Positions 49,424 through 58,119 of a stretch of DNA of 64,000 nt are shown here, in pieces. Source of the stretch: Streptomyces sp. CB01635 (GTDB lineage Bacteria > Actinomycetota > Actinomycetes > Streptomycetales > Streptomycetaceae). The translations under genes and the position numbers were made by a program. The stretch covers positions 124,001 through 188,000 of the forward strand of contig NZ_NNBL01000007.1 of NCBI RefSeq assembly GCF_002803065.1. The letters run 5' to 3'. Within the stretch, counting starts at the first letter, position 1. Every line of letters starts with the position of its first letter. Under the pieces are notes generated by a model. It ran no database searches. It saw only the letters and a list, made by a program, of their open reading frames with translations, and was not told where the DNA came from.

Positions 49424-50040
49424 TCCGCCAGCCGCTCACGCGCCGCCATCAGCGCGAACCCCAGCAGATTGGGGCCACGCCACCGTCTCGGATCGGCGGC
49501 CGCCTCCGCGTCGGCCGCGAGACCGATGCCCCACACGCGGTCGAGCGGGCTGGCCTCGACCAGGACTCTCCCCCCACCCTTCGGCCGGGGGACCCCCCTC
49601 TCGCTTCGCTCGCCCGTCCCGAGCAGGAACTCCCGCAGATCCGCGTGCGCCGCGAACTTGTGCACGCTGCCCTCGACGACGATCCCGAACCGCTCGCGCG
49701 CCCAGACGTCCTCGTCGAAGCCGCGCACGAGGCGCCCCGCCTTCTTGGCCTGCGAGGGATGCGCCGCCCCGACGGCTCTGCGCTCGGCCTCGGCGTCACC
49801 GAACAGCCGGGCCTTCGCGGCCATCATCCAGTGCTCGGCCGTCGCGTACTCGACCCCGTCCACCGTGAACGGCGCGACCCACCACTGACTGAGGCAGCCC
49901 GCCCCGACCGTGCCGTCGGCCCGCGGCGTGTGCCCCCAGAAGTACAGGTACTTGACCTGTACACCCGCCTCCACCGCCCTGACCAGCGAGTCCTGATCGT
50001 GGATGGCCGCGGCCCCCTCAAGCTTGTCGATCTTCCCCAT
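49414..50040 (-). CDS. NADAR-family protein (YbiA-like N-glycosidase)
   Basis: A 208-residue protein of the NADAR fold: YLYFWGHTP, CLSQWWVAPFTVDGVEYATAEHWMMAAKA (shortened), AHPSQAKKAGR and DRVWGIGLAA. Family members cleave N-glycosidic bonds in riboflavin intermediates or ADP-ribosylated guanine. Residues about 140-155 (SERGVPRPKGGGR) come from an in-frame interspersed repeat at 49568-49612 and are probably not part of the fold. The ATG at 50040 is chosen because the conserved region begins soon after. Confidence 0.85.
   Translation of the reverse strand: MGKIDKLEGAAAIHDQDSLVRAVEAGVQVKYLYFWGHTPRADGTVGAGCLSQWWVAPFTVDGVEYATAEHWMMAAKARLFGDAEAERRAVGAAHPSQAKKAGRLVRGFDEDVWARERFGIVVEGSVHKFAAHADLREFLLGTGERSERGVPRPKGGGRVLVEASPLDRVWGIGLAADAEAAADPRRWRGPNLLGFALMAARERLADRA
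49568..49612. repeat. Short interspersed repeat inside the NADAR gene
   Basis: CCCCC-ACCCTTCGGCC-GGGGGACCCCC followed by CTCTCGCTTCGCTCG. A palindromic unit of the same class as 23510-23549 and 33399-33437, read through in frame. Confidence 0.7.
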
Positions 50041-50134
50041 GCACGCGAGTCTGGCACGCACCACGGACACTCCGTCCTTGGTTTTTCTGGGGGACTCGAC
50101 ACCTGGTCGACAGATTCCGTCGCGTAACCAAAAG

Positions 50135-50179
50135 GCAACAACGGAATCACTTGTTGCGGTACATCGCCTCTGTCAGGAT
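50135..50179 (+). promoter_or_regulatory. Promoter of the pot operon with overlapping inverted repeat
   Basis: GCAACAA (50135-50141) and TTGTTGC (50151-50157) form a perfect inverted repeat with a 9-nt spacer. The right arm supplies the -35 (TTGTTG, 50151-50156), which is 17 nt from a -10 CAGGAT (50174-50179). A regulator bound at the repeat would block polymerase. It lies 70-110 nt upstream of the aldehyde dehydrogenase that opens the operon. Confidence 0.58.
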
Positions 50180-50246
50180 CGGCACTCAAATCGAGCTGGA
50201 GCTACGCCGGCCCCGCGGGACGGGGCTCCGGCGGAGGAGAGCGATA

Positions 50247-51779
50247 ATGCACAACCCTGGCAACAGCACCCGCTTCCAGGCCCAGGACCGGTTCGCCGAA
50301 GGCGCCCAGTACATCGCGGGCCGCCTCACCAAGGGCACATCGGGCCGCACCCACGCAGTCGTCGACCCGGCCACCGGCCAGGACGTCTACACGTACGAGC
50401 TGGCCGGCACCGAAGACGTCGACGCCGCCGTGGCCGCGGCCCGCGAGGCCTTCCCCGGCTGGGCCGGCGCCACGCCGGGCGAGCGCTCCGACGCGATGCA
50501 CCGCTTCGCGGGCGTCCTGGCCGAGCGCGCCGAGGACCTCGCCCAGGCCGAGTCCCTGCAGTGCGGCAAGCCCCTCAAGCTGAGCCGCGAGTTCGACGTC
50601 CCCGGGACCGTCGACAACACCGCGTTCTTCGCGGGCGCCGCCCGGCACCTCCAGGGCCAGTCCGCCGGCGAGTACAGCGGCGACCACACCTCGTACGTGC
50701 GGCGCGAGCCCATCGGTGTCGTCGGGTCCATCGCTCCCTGGAACTACCCGCTCCAGATGGCCGCCTGGAAGGTCCTTCCGGCGATCGCCGCGGGCAACAC
50801 CATCGTGCTCAAGCCCGCCGAGCTGACCCCGCTCACCTCCCTCCTGTTCGCGCAGGCCGCGACCGAGGCGGGCATCCCCGACGGTGTCGTCAACATCGTC
50901 ACGGGCGCGGGCAGGGACGCCGGCGAGCACCTTGTCGGACACCCCGACGTCGCCATGACCTCCTTCACCGGGTCGACGGGCGTCGGCAAGCGCGTCGCCG
51001 AGATCGCCACCTCCACCGTGAAGCGGCTGCATCTGGAGCTCGGCGGCAAGGCGCCGTTCGTCGTGTTCGACGACGCCGACCTGGAGGCCGCCGTGCACGG
51101 CGCGGTCGCGGGCGCCCTGATCAACACCGGCCAGGACTGCACCGCCGCCACGCGCGCGTACGTGCAGCGTCCCCTCTACGACGCCTTCGTGCAGGGCGTG
51201 GCGGACCTCATGGAGAGCGTCCGGGTCGGCGACCCGTTCGCGCCGGACACCGACCTCGGCCCGCTGATCTCGCACGCCCAGCGCGACCGCGTCGCCGGAT
51301 TCGTCGACCGGGCCCGCTCCTACGCGCGCGTGGTCGCCGGCGGCGTCATCCCCCGGGGTGACCTCGAGCAGGGCGCGTACTACCGGCCGACCCTCGTCGC
51401 GGACGCCGCCCAGGACAGCGAGATCGTCCAGGCCGAGATCTTCGGCCCGGTGCTCGTGGTCCTGCCCTTCGACAGCGACGACGAGGGCATCCGCCTCGCC
51501 AACGACACCCCCTACGGCCTGGCCGCGTCGGCCTGGACCAGGGACGTGTTCCGTGCCAACCGCGCCACCCGCGACATCAAGGCGGGCTGTGTCTGGGTCA
51601 ACGACCACATCCCGATCCTCAGCGAGATGCCGCACGGCGGATACAAGGCGTCCGGCTTCGGCAAGGACATGTCTGCCTACTCCTTCGAGGAGTACACGCA
51701 GATCAAGCACGTCATGTTCGACAACACCGCGGTCGCCCGAAAGGCCTGGCACCGCACGATCTTCGGGGACCGACCCTAG
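50247..51779 (+). CDS. Aldehyde dehydrogenase of the polyamine operon
   Basis: A 510-residue NAD(P)-dependent dehydrogenase: SIAPWNYPLQMAAWKVLPAI, HLELGGKAPFVVFDD and catalytic cysteine in LINTGQDCTAATRA. Closest in character to the gene at 41765-43204 and to 4-aminobutyraldehyde/succinate-semialdehyde enzymes. First gene of an operon with potDABC and an FAD oxidase, so it probably oxidises the aldehyde that the oxidase produces. GGAGGAGA precedes the ATG at 50247. Confidence 0.87.
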   Translation: MHNPGNSTRFQAQDRFAEGAQYIAGRLTKGTSGRTHAVVDPATGQDVYTYELAGTEDVDAAVAAAREAFPGWAGATPGERSDAMHRFAGVLAERAEDLAQAESLQCGKPLKLSREFDVPGTVDNTAFFAGAARHLQGQSAGEYSGDHTSYVRREPIGVVGSIAPWNYPLQMAAWKVLPAIAAGNTIVLKPAELTPLTSLLFAQAATEAGIPDGVVNIVTGAGRDAGEHLVGHPDVAMTSFTGSTGVGKRVAEIATSTVKRLHLELGGKAPFVVFDDADLEAAVHGAVAGALINTGQDCTAATRAYVQRPLYDAFVQGVADLMESVRVGDPFAPDTDLGPLISHAQRDRVAGFVDRARSYARVVAGGVIPRGDLEQGAYYRPTLVADAAQDSEIVQAEIFGPVLVVLPFDSDDEGIRLANDTPYGLAASAWTRDVFRANRATRDIKAGCVWVNDHIPILSEMPHGGYKASGFGKDMSAYSFEEYTQIKHVMFDNTAVARKAWHRTIFGDRP

Positions 51780-51858
51780 CCATCTGCGGCTGCCGCCGCG
51801 GGCAGCCGGCCGGCCGCCCGCGAGGGCGGCCATCTCTCCCGAAAGGGCACCCACGCGC

Positions 51859-53106
51859 ATGGAGCAGTACGAGCCCGAAAGCCTGTCCTCGGCACAACTC
51901 GCCGCCATGCGGCGCAGTTTCCGCAACGGCAGGGCGGCCATGACCCGCCGCTCGCTGCTGCGCGCCTCCGCGGGCGGCGCGCTGGCCGTCGGCGGGATCG
52001 GGTCGCTGAGCGCCTGCGGCATTCCCGCGGCGAGCAAGGGCCAGGGCGACGTCTCGTCGGAGGACCACTCGGCCAAGGAGAAGGTCGTCAACTTCTCCAA
52101 CTGGACGGAGTACATCGACCTCAGCGACGACGAGAAGCACCGGCCCTCCCTGGACGCGTTCACCAAGCGCACCGGGATCAGGGTCAAGTACACCGAGGAC
52201 ATCAACGACAACGTCGAGTTCTTCGGCAAGATCAAGCCGCAGCTCGCGGCGGGCCAGGACACCGGCCGGGACATCATCGTCCTCACCGACTGGCTGGCCT
52301 CGCGGCTGATCCGCTTCGGCTGGGTGCAGAAGCTCGACCCGGCCAACCTGCCCCATGCGTACGCGAATCTGTCCGCCCAGTTCCGCAGCCCCGACTGGGA
52401 CCCGGGCCGTGCCTACTCGTACCCGTGGCAGGGCATCGCCACGGTCATCGCGTACAACGCCAAGGCCACGAACGGCAGGGAGGTCACCTCCGTCTCGCAG
52501 CTGCTCGACGACCCCAAGCTCAAGGGCAAGGTCGGCCTGCTCTCCGAGATGCGCGACAGCGTCGGCATGACCCTGCTCGACATGGGCAAGGACCCGGGCA
52601 CCTTCACGTCCGACGACTTCGACGCGGCGATAGCCCGGATGCAGAAGGGCGTCGACAGCAAGCAGGTCCGCCGTTTCACCGGCAACGACTACATCGCCGA
52701 CCTGAGCAAGGGGGACCTCGCGGCCTGTCTCGCCTGGGCGGGCGACATCGTCCAGCTCCAGGCGGACAACCCGGACGTCAAGTTCCATATCCCCGACGCC
52801 GGTTACATCTCGTCGACGGACAACATGCTGATCCCCAACAGGGCCCGTCACAAGACGAACGCCGAGAAGCTCATGGACTACTACTACGAGCTGCCGGTCG
52901 CCGCCGAACTCGCCGCCTGGATCAACTACGTGACGCCCGTCGACGGAGTGAAGCCCGAACTGGCCAAGATCGACAAGAGCATCGCGAACGACCCGCTGAT
53001 CGTTCCCGACAAGACCATGGGTGCCAAGGCGCACGGTTTCCGCTCTCTCACCTCCAAGGAAGAGAAGGCGTTCGAAGAGAAGTTCGCCCAGCTCACCGGC
53101 GCGTGA
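51859..53106 (+). CDS. potD: Spermidine/putrescine-binding lipoprotein PotD
   Basis: A 415-residue binding protein. The twin-arginine sequence (MTRRSLLRAS, about residues 28-37) leads to a lipobox LSAC; then VVNFSNWTEYIDLSDDEK, VKYTEDINDNVEFFGKI, WQGIATVIAYN and RFTGNDYIADLSKGDLAACLAWAGDI follow. The long N-terminus before the RR is unusual. It is 79 nt after the aldehyde dehydrogenase gene and 48 nt before potA. It delivers polyamines to PotBC. Confidence 0.9.
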   Translation: MEQYEPESLSSAQLAAMRRSFRNGRAAMTRRSLLRASAGGALAVGGIGSLSACGIPAASKGQGDVSSEDHSAKEKVVNFSNWTEYIDLSDDEKHRPSLDAFTKRTGIRVKYTEDINDNVEFFGKIKPQLAAGQDTGRDIIVLTDWLASRLIRFGWVQKLDPANLPHAYANLSAQFRSPDWDPGRAYSYPWQGIATVIAYNAKATNGREVTSVSQLLDDPKLKGKVGLLSEMRDSVGMTLLDMGKDPGTFTSDDFDAAIARMQKGVDSKQVRRFTGNDYIADLSKGDLAACLAWAGDIVQLQADNPDVKFHIPDAGYISSTDNMLIPNRARHKTNAEKLMDYYYELPVAAELAAWINYVTPVDGVKPELAKIDKSIANDPLIVPDKTMGAKAHGFRSLTSKEEKAFEEKFAQLTGA

Positions 53107-53154
53107 GACCCGCAGCACCGAGCCCCCTGCCCCCTCGACTCCTTGGACTGCACC

Positions 53155-54309
53155 ATGACGACAGAAAACGGCGGCGACGTCCGCCTTGCCGGGATCAGCA
53201 AGACCTACGGTTCCTTCACCGCCGTCCAGCCGCTGGACCTGACCGTGCCGCAGGGCTCCTTCTTCGCCCTTCTCGGCGCCTCGGGCTGCGGCAAGACCAC
53301 GACCCTGCGGATGATCGCCGGGCTCGAGGAGCCCAGCTCCGGCACGGTCCTGCTCGGCGACCAGGACGTCACCGCGCTGCCTCCCTACAAGCGCCCGGTG
53401 AACACCGTCTTCCAGTCGTACGCGCTCTTCCCGCACCTCGACATCTTCGAGAACGTCGCCTTCGGCCTGCGCCGTCGCGGCATCAAGTCCGTGAAGAAGC
53501 AGGTCGGGGAGATGCTCGACCTGGTCCAGCTCGGCGAGCAGGCCCGCAAGAAGCCGCACCAGCTCTCCGGCGGCCAGCAGCAGCGCGTCGCCGTGGCGCG
53601 CGCCCTGATCAACCACCCGAAGGTGCTGCTCCTCGACGAGCCGCTCGGCGCCCTCGACCTCAAGCTGCGCCGCCAGATGCAGCTCGAACTCAAGCGCATC
53701 CAGACCGAGGTGGGCATCACGTTCATCCACGTCACGCACGACCAGGAGGAGGCCATGACCATGGCCGACACGGTCGCCGTGATGAACGCGGGCCGCGTCG
53801 AACAGCTGGGCGCTCCGGCGGACCTGTACGAGAACCCGGGGTCCACGTTCGTCGCCAACTTCCTCGGCACGTCCAACTTCATCGAGGCCGAGGTCGCCGG
53901 CCGCAGCGGCGAGGACCTCACCCTGAAGGCCGGCGACGGCAAGCTCGTGCTGCCCGCCGCCCGCTGTACGGCCGGCACCACCACCGGCGGGAAGGTCCTC
54001 GTCGGTGTGCGCCCCGAGAAGATCTCCCTCACCCACGCCGATGACGCGGGCTCCATACCCGACGGCCGCAACCGCATCACCGGCCGCGTCGCCGACAGCA
54101 GCTTCATCGGCGTCTCCACGCAGTACGTCGTGGACAGCCCGCTCTGCGACGCCTTCGAGGTCTACGCCCAGAACATCGAACGCGACACCCGGCTCACCCC
54201 CGGCGCCGAGGTCGTCCTGCACTGGAACCCCGCGCACACGTTCGGCCTCGACGCCGCCCAGGACATCGAGGCGGGCGCCGCGAAGGTCGAGGAGGACGCC
54301 GCCGCATGA
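53155..54309 (+). CDS. potA: Polyamine ABC transporter ATP-binding protein PotA
   Basis: A 384-residue importer ATPase: Walker A LGASGCGKTTTLRM, Q-loop VFQSYALFPHLD, signature LSGGQQQRVAVARAL, Walker B LLLDEPLGALD, H-loop THDQEEAM. The C-terminal TOBE domain (about 280-370) is full length. It pairs with PotB and PotC. The ATG at 53155 (TTENGGDV) is used. The stop overlaps potB by ATGA. Confidence 0.93.
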   Translation: MTTENGGDVRLAGISKTYGSFTAVQPLDLTVPQGSFFALLGASGCGKTTTLRMIAGLEEPSSGTVLLGDQDVTALPPYKRPVNTVFQSYALFPHLDIFENVAFGLRRRGIKSVKKQVGEMLDLVQLGEQARKKPHQLSGGQQQRVAVARALINHPKVLLLDEPLGALDLKLRRQMQLELKRIQTEVGITFIHVTHDQEEAMTMADTVAVMNAGRVEQLGAPADLYENPGSTFVANFLGTSNFIEAEVAGRSGEDLTLKAGDGKLVLPAARCTAGTTTGGKVLVGVRPEKISLTHADDAGSIPDGRNRITGRVADSSFIGVSTQYVVDSPLCDAFEVYAQNIERDTRLTPGAEVVLHWNPAHTFGLDAAQDIEAGAAKVEEDAAA

Positions 54310-55232
54310 CGACCGTCACCGACACCCCCGCGGCGCCGCCGGCCGTCAAGACCGCGCGCCCGCCGCGCAAGCGCGGCCGCCTCGTCCCGTACTGGCTGCT
54401 GCTGCCCGGCCTGCTGTGGCTGGTCGTCTTCTTCGCCCTGCCGATGGTCTACCAGGCGTCCACGTCGATCCAGACGGGTTCCCTGGAGGACGGCTTCAAG
54501 GTCACCTGGCACTTCGCGACCTACTGGGACGCGCTCGCCGACTACTGGCCGCAGTTCCTGCGCTCGGTGCTCTACGCGGGCGCCGCCACGATCCTGTGCC
54601 TGGCGCTCGGCTACCCGCTGGCCTACCTCATCGCCTTCCGCGCGGGACGCTGGCGCAACGTCGTCCTCATCCTCGTCATCGCGCCGTTCTTCACCAGCTT
54701 CCTGATCCGCACGCTGGCCTGGAAGACGATCCTTTCCGACAGCGGCCCGGTCGTCAGCACGCTGAACGCCCTGCACATCCTGGACGTCACGAGCTGGATC
54801 GGCATGACGGACGGCGACCGCGTCCTCGCGACCCCGCTCGCCGTGATCTGCGGACTCACGTACAACTTCCTGCCGTTCATGATCCTGCCGCTCTACACCT
54901 CGCTGGAGCGCATCGACGGCCGGCTGCACGAGGCGGCGGGCGACCTGTACGCCTCGCCCGCCACCACCTTCCGCAAGGTGACGTTCCCGCTCTCCATGCC
55001 GGGTGTCGTCTCCGGCACGCTGCTCACCTTCATCCCCGCCGCCGGTGACTACGTCAACGCGGACCTGCTCGGCTCCACCGACACCCGCATGGTCGGCAAC
55101 GTCATCCAGACGCAGTTCCTGCGCATCCTGGACTACCCGACGGCGGCGGCGCTCTCCTTCATCCTGATGGCCGCGATCCTGATCATGGTCACCGTCTATA
55201 TCCGCCGGTCCGGAACGGAGGACTTGGTCTGA
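54306..55232 (+). CDS. potB: Polyamine ABC transporter permease PotB
   Basis: A 308-residue six-span permease with the EAA loop HEAAGDLYASPATTFRKVTFPL. A basic N-terminus (ARPPRKRGRLVPYWLLLPGLLW) leads into the first span. It overlaps potA by 4 nt and potC by 1 nt, so it is strictly coupled. It forms a heterodimer with PotC to move polyamines inward. Confidence 0.93.
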   Translation: MTTVTDTPAAPPAVKTARPPRKRGRLVPYWLLLPGLLWLVVFFALPMVYQASTSIQTGSLEDGFKVTWHFATYWDALADYWPQFLRSVLYAGAATILCLALGYPLAYLIAFRAGRWRNVVLILVIAPFFTSFLIRTLAWKTILSDSGPVVSTLNALHILDVTSWIGMTDGDRVLATPLAVICGLTYNFLPFMILPLYTSLERIDGRLHEAAGDLYASPATTFRKVTFPLSMPGVVSGTLLTFIPAAGDYVNADLLGSTDTRMVGNVIQTQFLRILDYPTAAALSFILMAAILIMVTVYIRRSGTEDLV

Positions 55233-56029
55233 TGCCCTTCGTACGCTGGCTGCGCCGCAATCTCGTCGTCATCGCGGGTCTGGTCACCCTCGGCTATCTG
55301 CTCCTGCCCAACGTCATCGTGACGGTGTTCTCCTTCAACAAGCCGAAGGGGCGCTTCAACTACGAGTGGCAGCAGTTCTCCCTCGACGCGTGGACGAACC
55401 CGTGCGGCGTCGCCGACATGTGCGGCTCGCTGTCCCTGAGCCTCCAGATCGCCCTGTGGGCGACGATCGGCGCCACCGTCCTCGGCACGATGATCGCCTT
55501 CGCCCTGGTGCGCTACCGCTTCCGGGCCCGCGGCGCCGTGAACTCGCTGATCTTCCTGCCGATGGCGATGCCCGAGGTCGTCATGGCCGCCTCGCTGCTC
55601 ACGCTCTTCCTCAACATGGGCGCGCAGCTCGGCTTCTGGACGATCCTCATCGCCCACATCATGTTCTGCCTCAGCTTCGTCGTGACGGCCGTCAAGGCGC
55701 GCGTCATGTCGATGGACCCGCGCCTCGAACAGGCCGCCCAGGACCTCTACGCCGGTCCCGTCCAGACCTTCGTACGGGTCACCCTGCCGATCGCCGCGCC
55801 GGGCATCGCCGCGGGCGCGCTGCTCGCCTTCGCGCTCTCCTTCGACGACTTCATCATCACCAACTTCAACGCGGGCTCGACCGTGACCTTCCCCATGTTC
55901 GTCTGGGGATCGGCGCAGCGCGGTACGCCCGTTCAGATCAATGTCATCGGTACGGCGATGTTCATCGTCGCCGTGCTGCTGGTCCTTGCCGCAATGCTGA
56001 TCGGCAAGCGAAAGAACAAGGCAGTTTGA
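55232..56029 (+). CDS. potC: Polyamine ABC transporter permease PotC
   Basis: A 265-residue six-span permease, with the EAA loop EQAAQDLYAGPVQTFVRVTLPI and the conserved ALSFDDFIITNFNAGSTVTF segment typical of PotC. Starts inside the potB stop (TGATG). Followed after 13 nt by the FAD oxidase gene, which has GAGGGAG before its ATG. Confidence 0.93.
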   Translation: MPFVRWLRRNLVVIAGLVTLGYLLLPNVIVTVFSFNKPKGRFNYEWQQFSLDAWTNPCGVADMCGSLSLSLQIALWATIGATVLGTMIAFALVRYRFRARGAVNSLIFLPMAMPEVVMAASLLTLFLNMGAQLGFWTILIAHIMFCLSFVVTAVKARVMSMDPRLEQAAQDLYAGPVQTFVRVTLPIAAPGIAAGALLAFALSFDDFIITNFNAGSTVTFPMFVWGSAQRGTPVQINVIGTAMFIVAVLLVLAAMLIGKRKNKAV

Positions 56030-56042
56030 GGGAGTTGAAATC

Positions 56043-57470
56043 ATGGCCGCACGTGCCATGAACCGTGGTACCGACTGGATCAAGTCACTGGCGGACGCCA
56101 AGCCGCTGTCCTACTGGCTGGACGACCCCGGCAAGCCGCAGGCCCAGCCGGCGCTGACCGGCGACGAACGCTGCGACCTGCTCGTCGTCGGCGGCGGCTA
56201 CAGCGGCCTGTGGACCGCGCTCCTCGCCAAGGAGCGCGACCCCGGGCGCGACGTGGTCCTGCTCGAAGGGCAGGAGGTGGGCTGGGCGGCCTCCGGCCGC
56301 AACGGAGGATTCTGCGCCGCCTCCCTGACGCACGGCGTCGCGAACGGGCTGGCCCGCTGGCCCGGCGAGATCGCGAAGCTGGAGGAGCTCGGCAACCGCA
56401 ACCTCGACGCGATCGAGGAGGCGGTCGCCCGCTACTCCATCGACTGCGACTTCGAGCGCACCGGCGAACTGGACGTGGCCACCGAGCCGCATCAGGCCAC
56501 CGAACTCCAGGAATTCCACCAGGAGTTGACCGAGGCGGGCCTCGCGGACGGCACCGAGCTGCTCGACGCCGACGCGACCCGCGAACAGGTCGACTCGCCG
56601 ACCTTCCTCGGCGCCCTGTACGACCGGCGCGGTGTCGCGATGCTGCACCCCGCCAAGCTCGCCTGGGGCCTCAAGCAGGCCTGCCTCGACCTCGGAGTGC
56701 GCTTCTACGAGCACACTCCGGCGCTCGAACTCTCCTCGTCCGGCGCCGGGACCGCGGTCCGCACCCCCTACGGGCGCGTCTTCGCCCAGCACGTCGCGCT
56801 CGGCACGAACGTCTTCCCGTCCCTGGTCAAGCGCGTGCGCTCGTACACCGTCCCGGTCTACGACTACGCGCTGATGACCGAGCCCCTGACCGACGACCAG
56901 CTGGCCTCCATCGGCTGGAAGAACCGCCAGGGCCTCGGCGACTCGGCCAACCAGTTCCACTACTTCCGGCTCTCCGCGGACAACCGGATCCTGTGGGGCG
57001 GCTACGACGCGATCTATCCCTACGGCGGCCGGGTGCGCGCCGAGTACGACCACAGGCCCGAGACGTACGCGAAGCTCGCCGGCCAGTTCTTCACCTGCTT
57101 CCCGCAGCTGGAGGGGGCGCGCTTCAGCCACGCGTGGGGCGGCGCCATCGACACGTGCTCCCGCTTCTCCGCGTTCTTCGGCACGGCCCACAAGGGTCGC
57201 GTCGCGTACGCCGCCGGGTACACCGGCCTCGGCGTGGGCGCGACCCGCTTCGGCGCGGACGTGATGCTCGACCTGCTCTCCGGCGAGCGCACGGAGCGTA
57301 CAGAACTGGAGATGGTCCGCACGAAGCCGCTGCCCTTCCCGCCCGAGCCGTTCGCCTACACCGGGATCGCGCTCACCAAGTGGTCCCTGGCGCGCGCCGA
57401 CGACAACGGCGGCCGGCGCAACCTGTGGCTGAAGGCCATGGACAAGGCGGGCCTCGGCTTCGACAGCTGA
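56043..57470 (+). CDS. FAD-dependent oxidoreductase (PuuB-like gamma-glutamylputrescine/amine oxidase)
   Basis: A 475-residue DAO-family flavoprotein: dinucleotide site CDLLVVGGGYSGLWTALLAKE (about 44-64; shortened) and SGRNGGFCAASL, with HAWGGAIDTCSRFSAFFG and YAAGYTGLGVGATRFGADV at the C-terminus. This is the YgaF/PuuB-like group that oxidises gamma-glutamylated polyamines or amines to aldehydes plus hydrogen peroxide. Its place at the end of the pot operon fits polyamine breakdown. No PuuA-type glutamate ligase is in the window. Confidence 0.87.
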   Translation: MAARAMNRGTDWIKSLADAKPLSYWLDDPGKPQAQPALTGDERCDLLVVGGGYSGLWTALLAKERDPGRDVVLLEGQEVGWAASGRNGGFCAASLTHGVANGLARWPGEIAKLEELGNRNLDAIEEAVARYSIDCDFERTGELDVATEPHQATELQEFHQELTEAGLADGTELLDADATREQVDSPTFLGALYDRRGVAMLHPAKLAWGLKQACLDLGVRFYEHTPALELSSSGAGTAVRTPYGRVFAQHVALGTNVFPSLVKRVRSYTVPVYDYALMTEPLTDDQLASIGWKNRQGLGDSANQFHYFRLSADNRILWGGYDAIYPYGGRVRAEYDHRPETYAKLAGQFFTCFPQLEGARFSHAWGGAIDTCSRFSAFFGTAHKGRVAYAAGYTGLGVGATRFGADVMLDLLSGERTERTELEMVRTKPLPFPPEPFAYTGIALTKWSLARADDNGGRRNLWLKAMDKAGLGFDS

Positions 57471-57612
57471 CAAGTCCCGAACCACCGGTCCGGATCGGCA
57501 AGTCCGGAACAACTCGTGGGCAGAACCCGCGTAATGCTCGCGGCCCGGCCTCCTCTCCCTGGTGACACGCACAGCTTTCGGCAACTGCGTACCAGGAAGA
57601 GGAGGTCCCGCC

Positions 57613-58080
57613 ATGACTGGCTCGGGGGCGAAGTCGGCGGTCGAGTGGCTGGCGTCCGTGGCACCTGATCCGGACGCCTGCCGCTGGGAATGGGAGCGCA
57701 ACCCCCTCGGGGTCGCGCTCCTTCCCGCGGGCAGGCTCTGGGACGTACTGATACTGCCCGGCGAGCTGGGGTATCCGACGCTCGACGTGCTCACCCGTGT
57801 CATCGACCGGCCGGGCCCCGTGCTCGCCGACTTCGGTGACGCCCGCATGGGCTTCTTCGTGCCCTCCGGCACGGCCACCCGCTGGCTCGGCACGGGGGTG
57901 CGCGGCGCGGGCCGTGGCACCTGGATCGTCGTGCCGCATCCCCTTCCCGGCCGCGCCGCCGGCGGAGTCCGCTGGCTGATCCCGCCCGACGGCTCGGGCA
58001 CCCTCACCGACCCGACCGTCCTGGAACTGGCGATGCACGAGGCAGCCGCGCAGCTCGCCCGGGACGACATCCACGAGTAG
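57613..58080 (+). CDS. Conserved Streptomyces hypothetical protein
   Basis: A 155-residue protein with GVALLPAGRLWDVLILP, GFFVPSGTATRWLG and RWLIPPDGSGTLTDP. I recognise this layout from uncharacterised Streptomyces proteins but not the function; it may be a primase/polymerase-like or ADP-ribosyl-fold relative, which I cannot confirm. The ATG at 57613 has GGAGG 7 nt upstream. It follows the FAD oxidase by 142 nt and is convergent with the PAP2 gene. Confidence 0.75.
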   Translation: MTGSGAKSAVEWLASVAPDPDACRWEWERNPLGVALLPAGRLWDVLILPGELGYPTLDVLTRVIDRPGPVLADFGDARMGFFVPSGTATRWLGTGVRGAGRGTWIVVPHPLPGRAAGGVRWLIPPDGSGTLTDPTVLELAMHEAAAQLARDDIHE

Positions 58081-58091
58081 CCCGAGGGGCC

Positions 58092-58119
58092 GGCCGGGTC
58101 AGCCGCGGGGCGCCCGGCC
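58092..58119. terminator. Bidirectional terminator between convergent genes
   Basis: GGCCGGG (58092-58098) pairs with CCCGGCC (58113-58119) over a 14-nt loop that includes the stop codon of the PAP2 gene. Confidence 0.6.

Noticed and set aside
50202..54237. Long minus-strand frames (714 and 841 codons) opposite the aldehyde dehydrogenase, potD and potA genes
   Set aside because: They run opposite genes with clear catalytic motifs and have Arg/Gly/Val-rich compositions typical of shadow frames.
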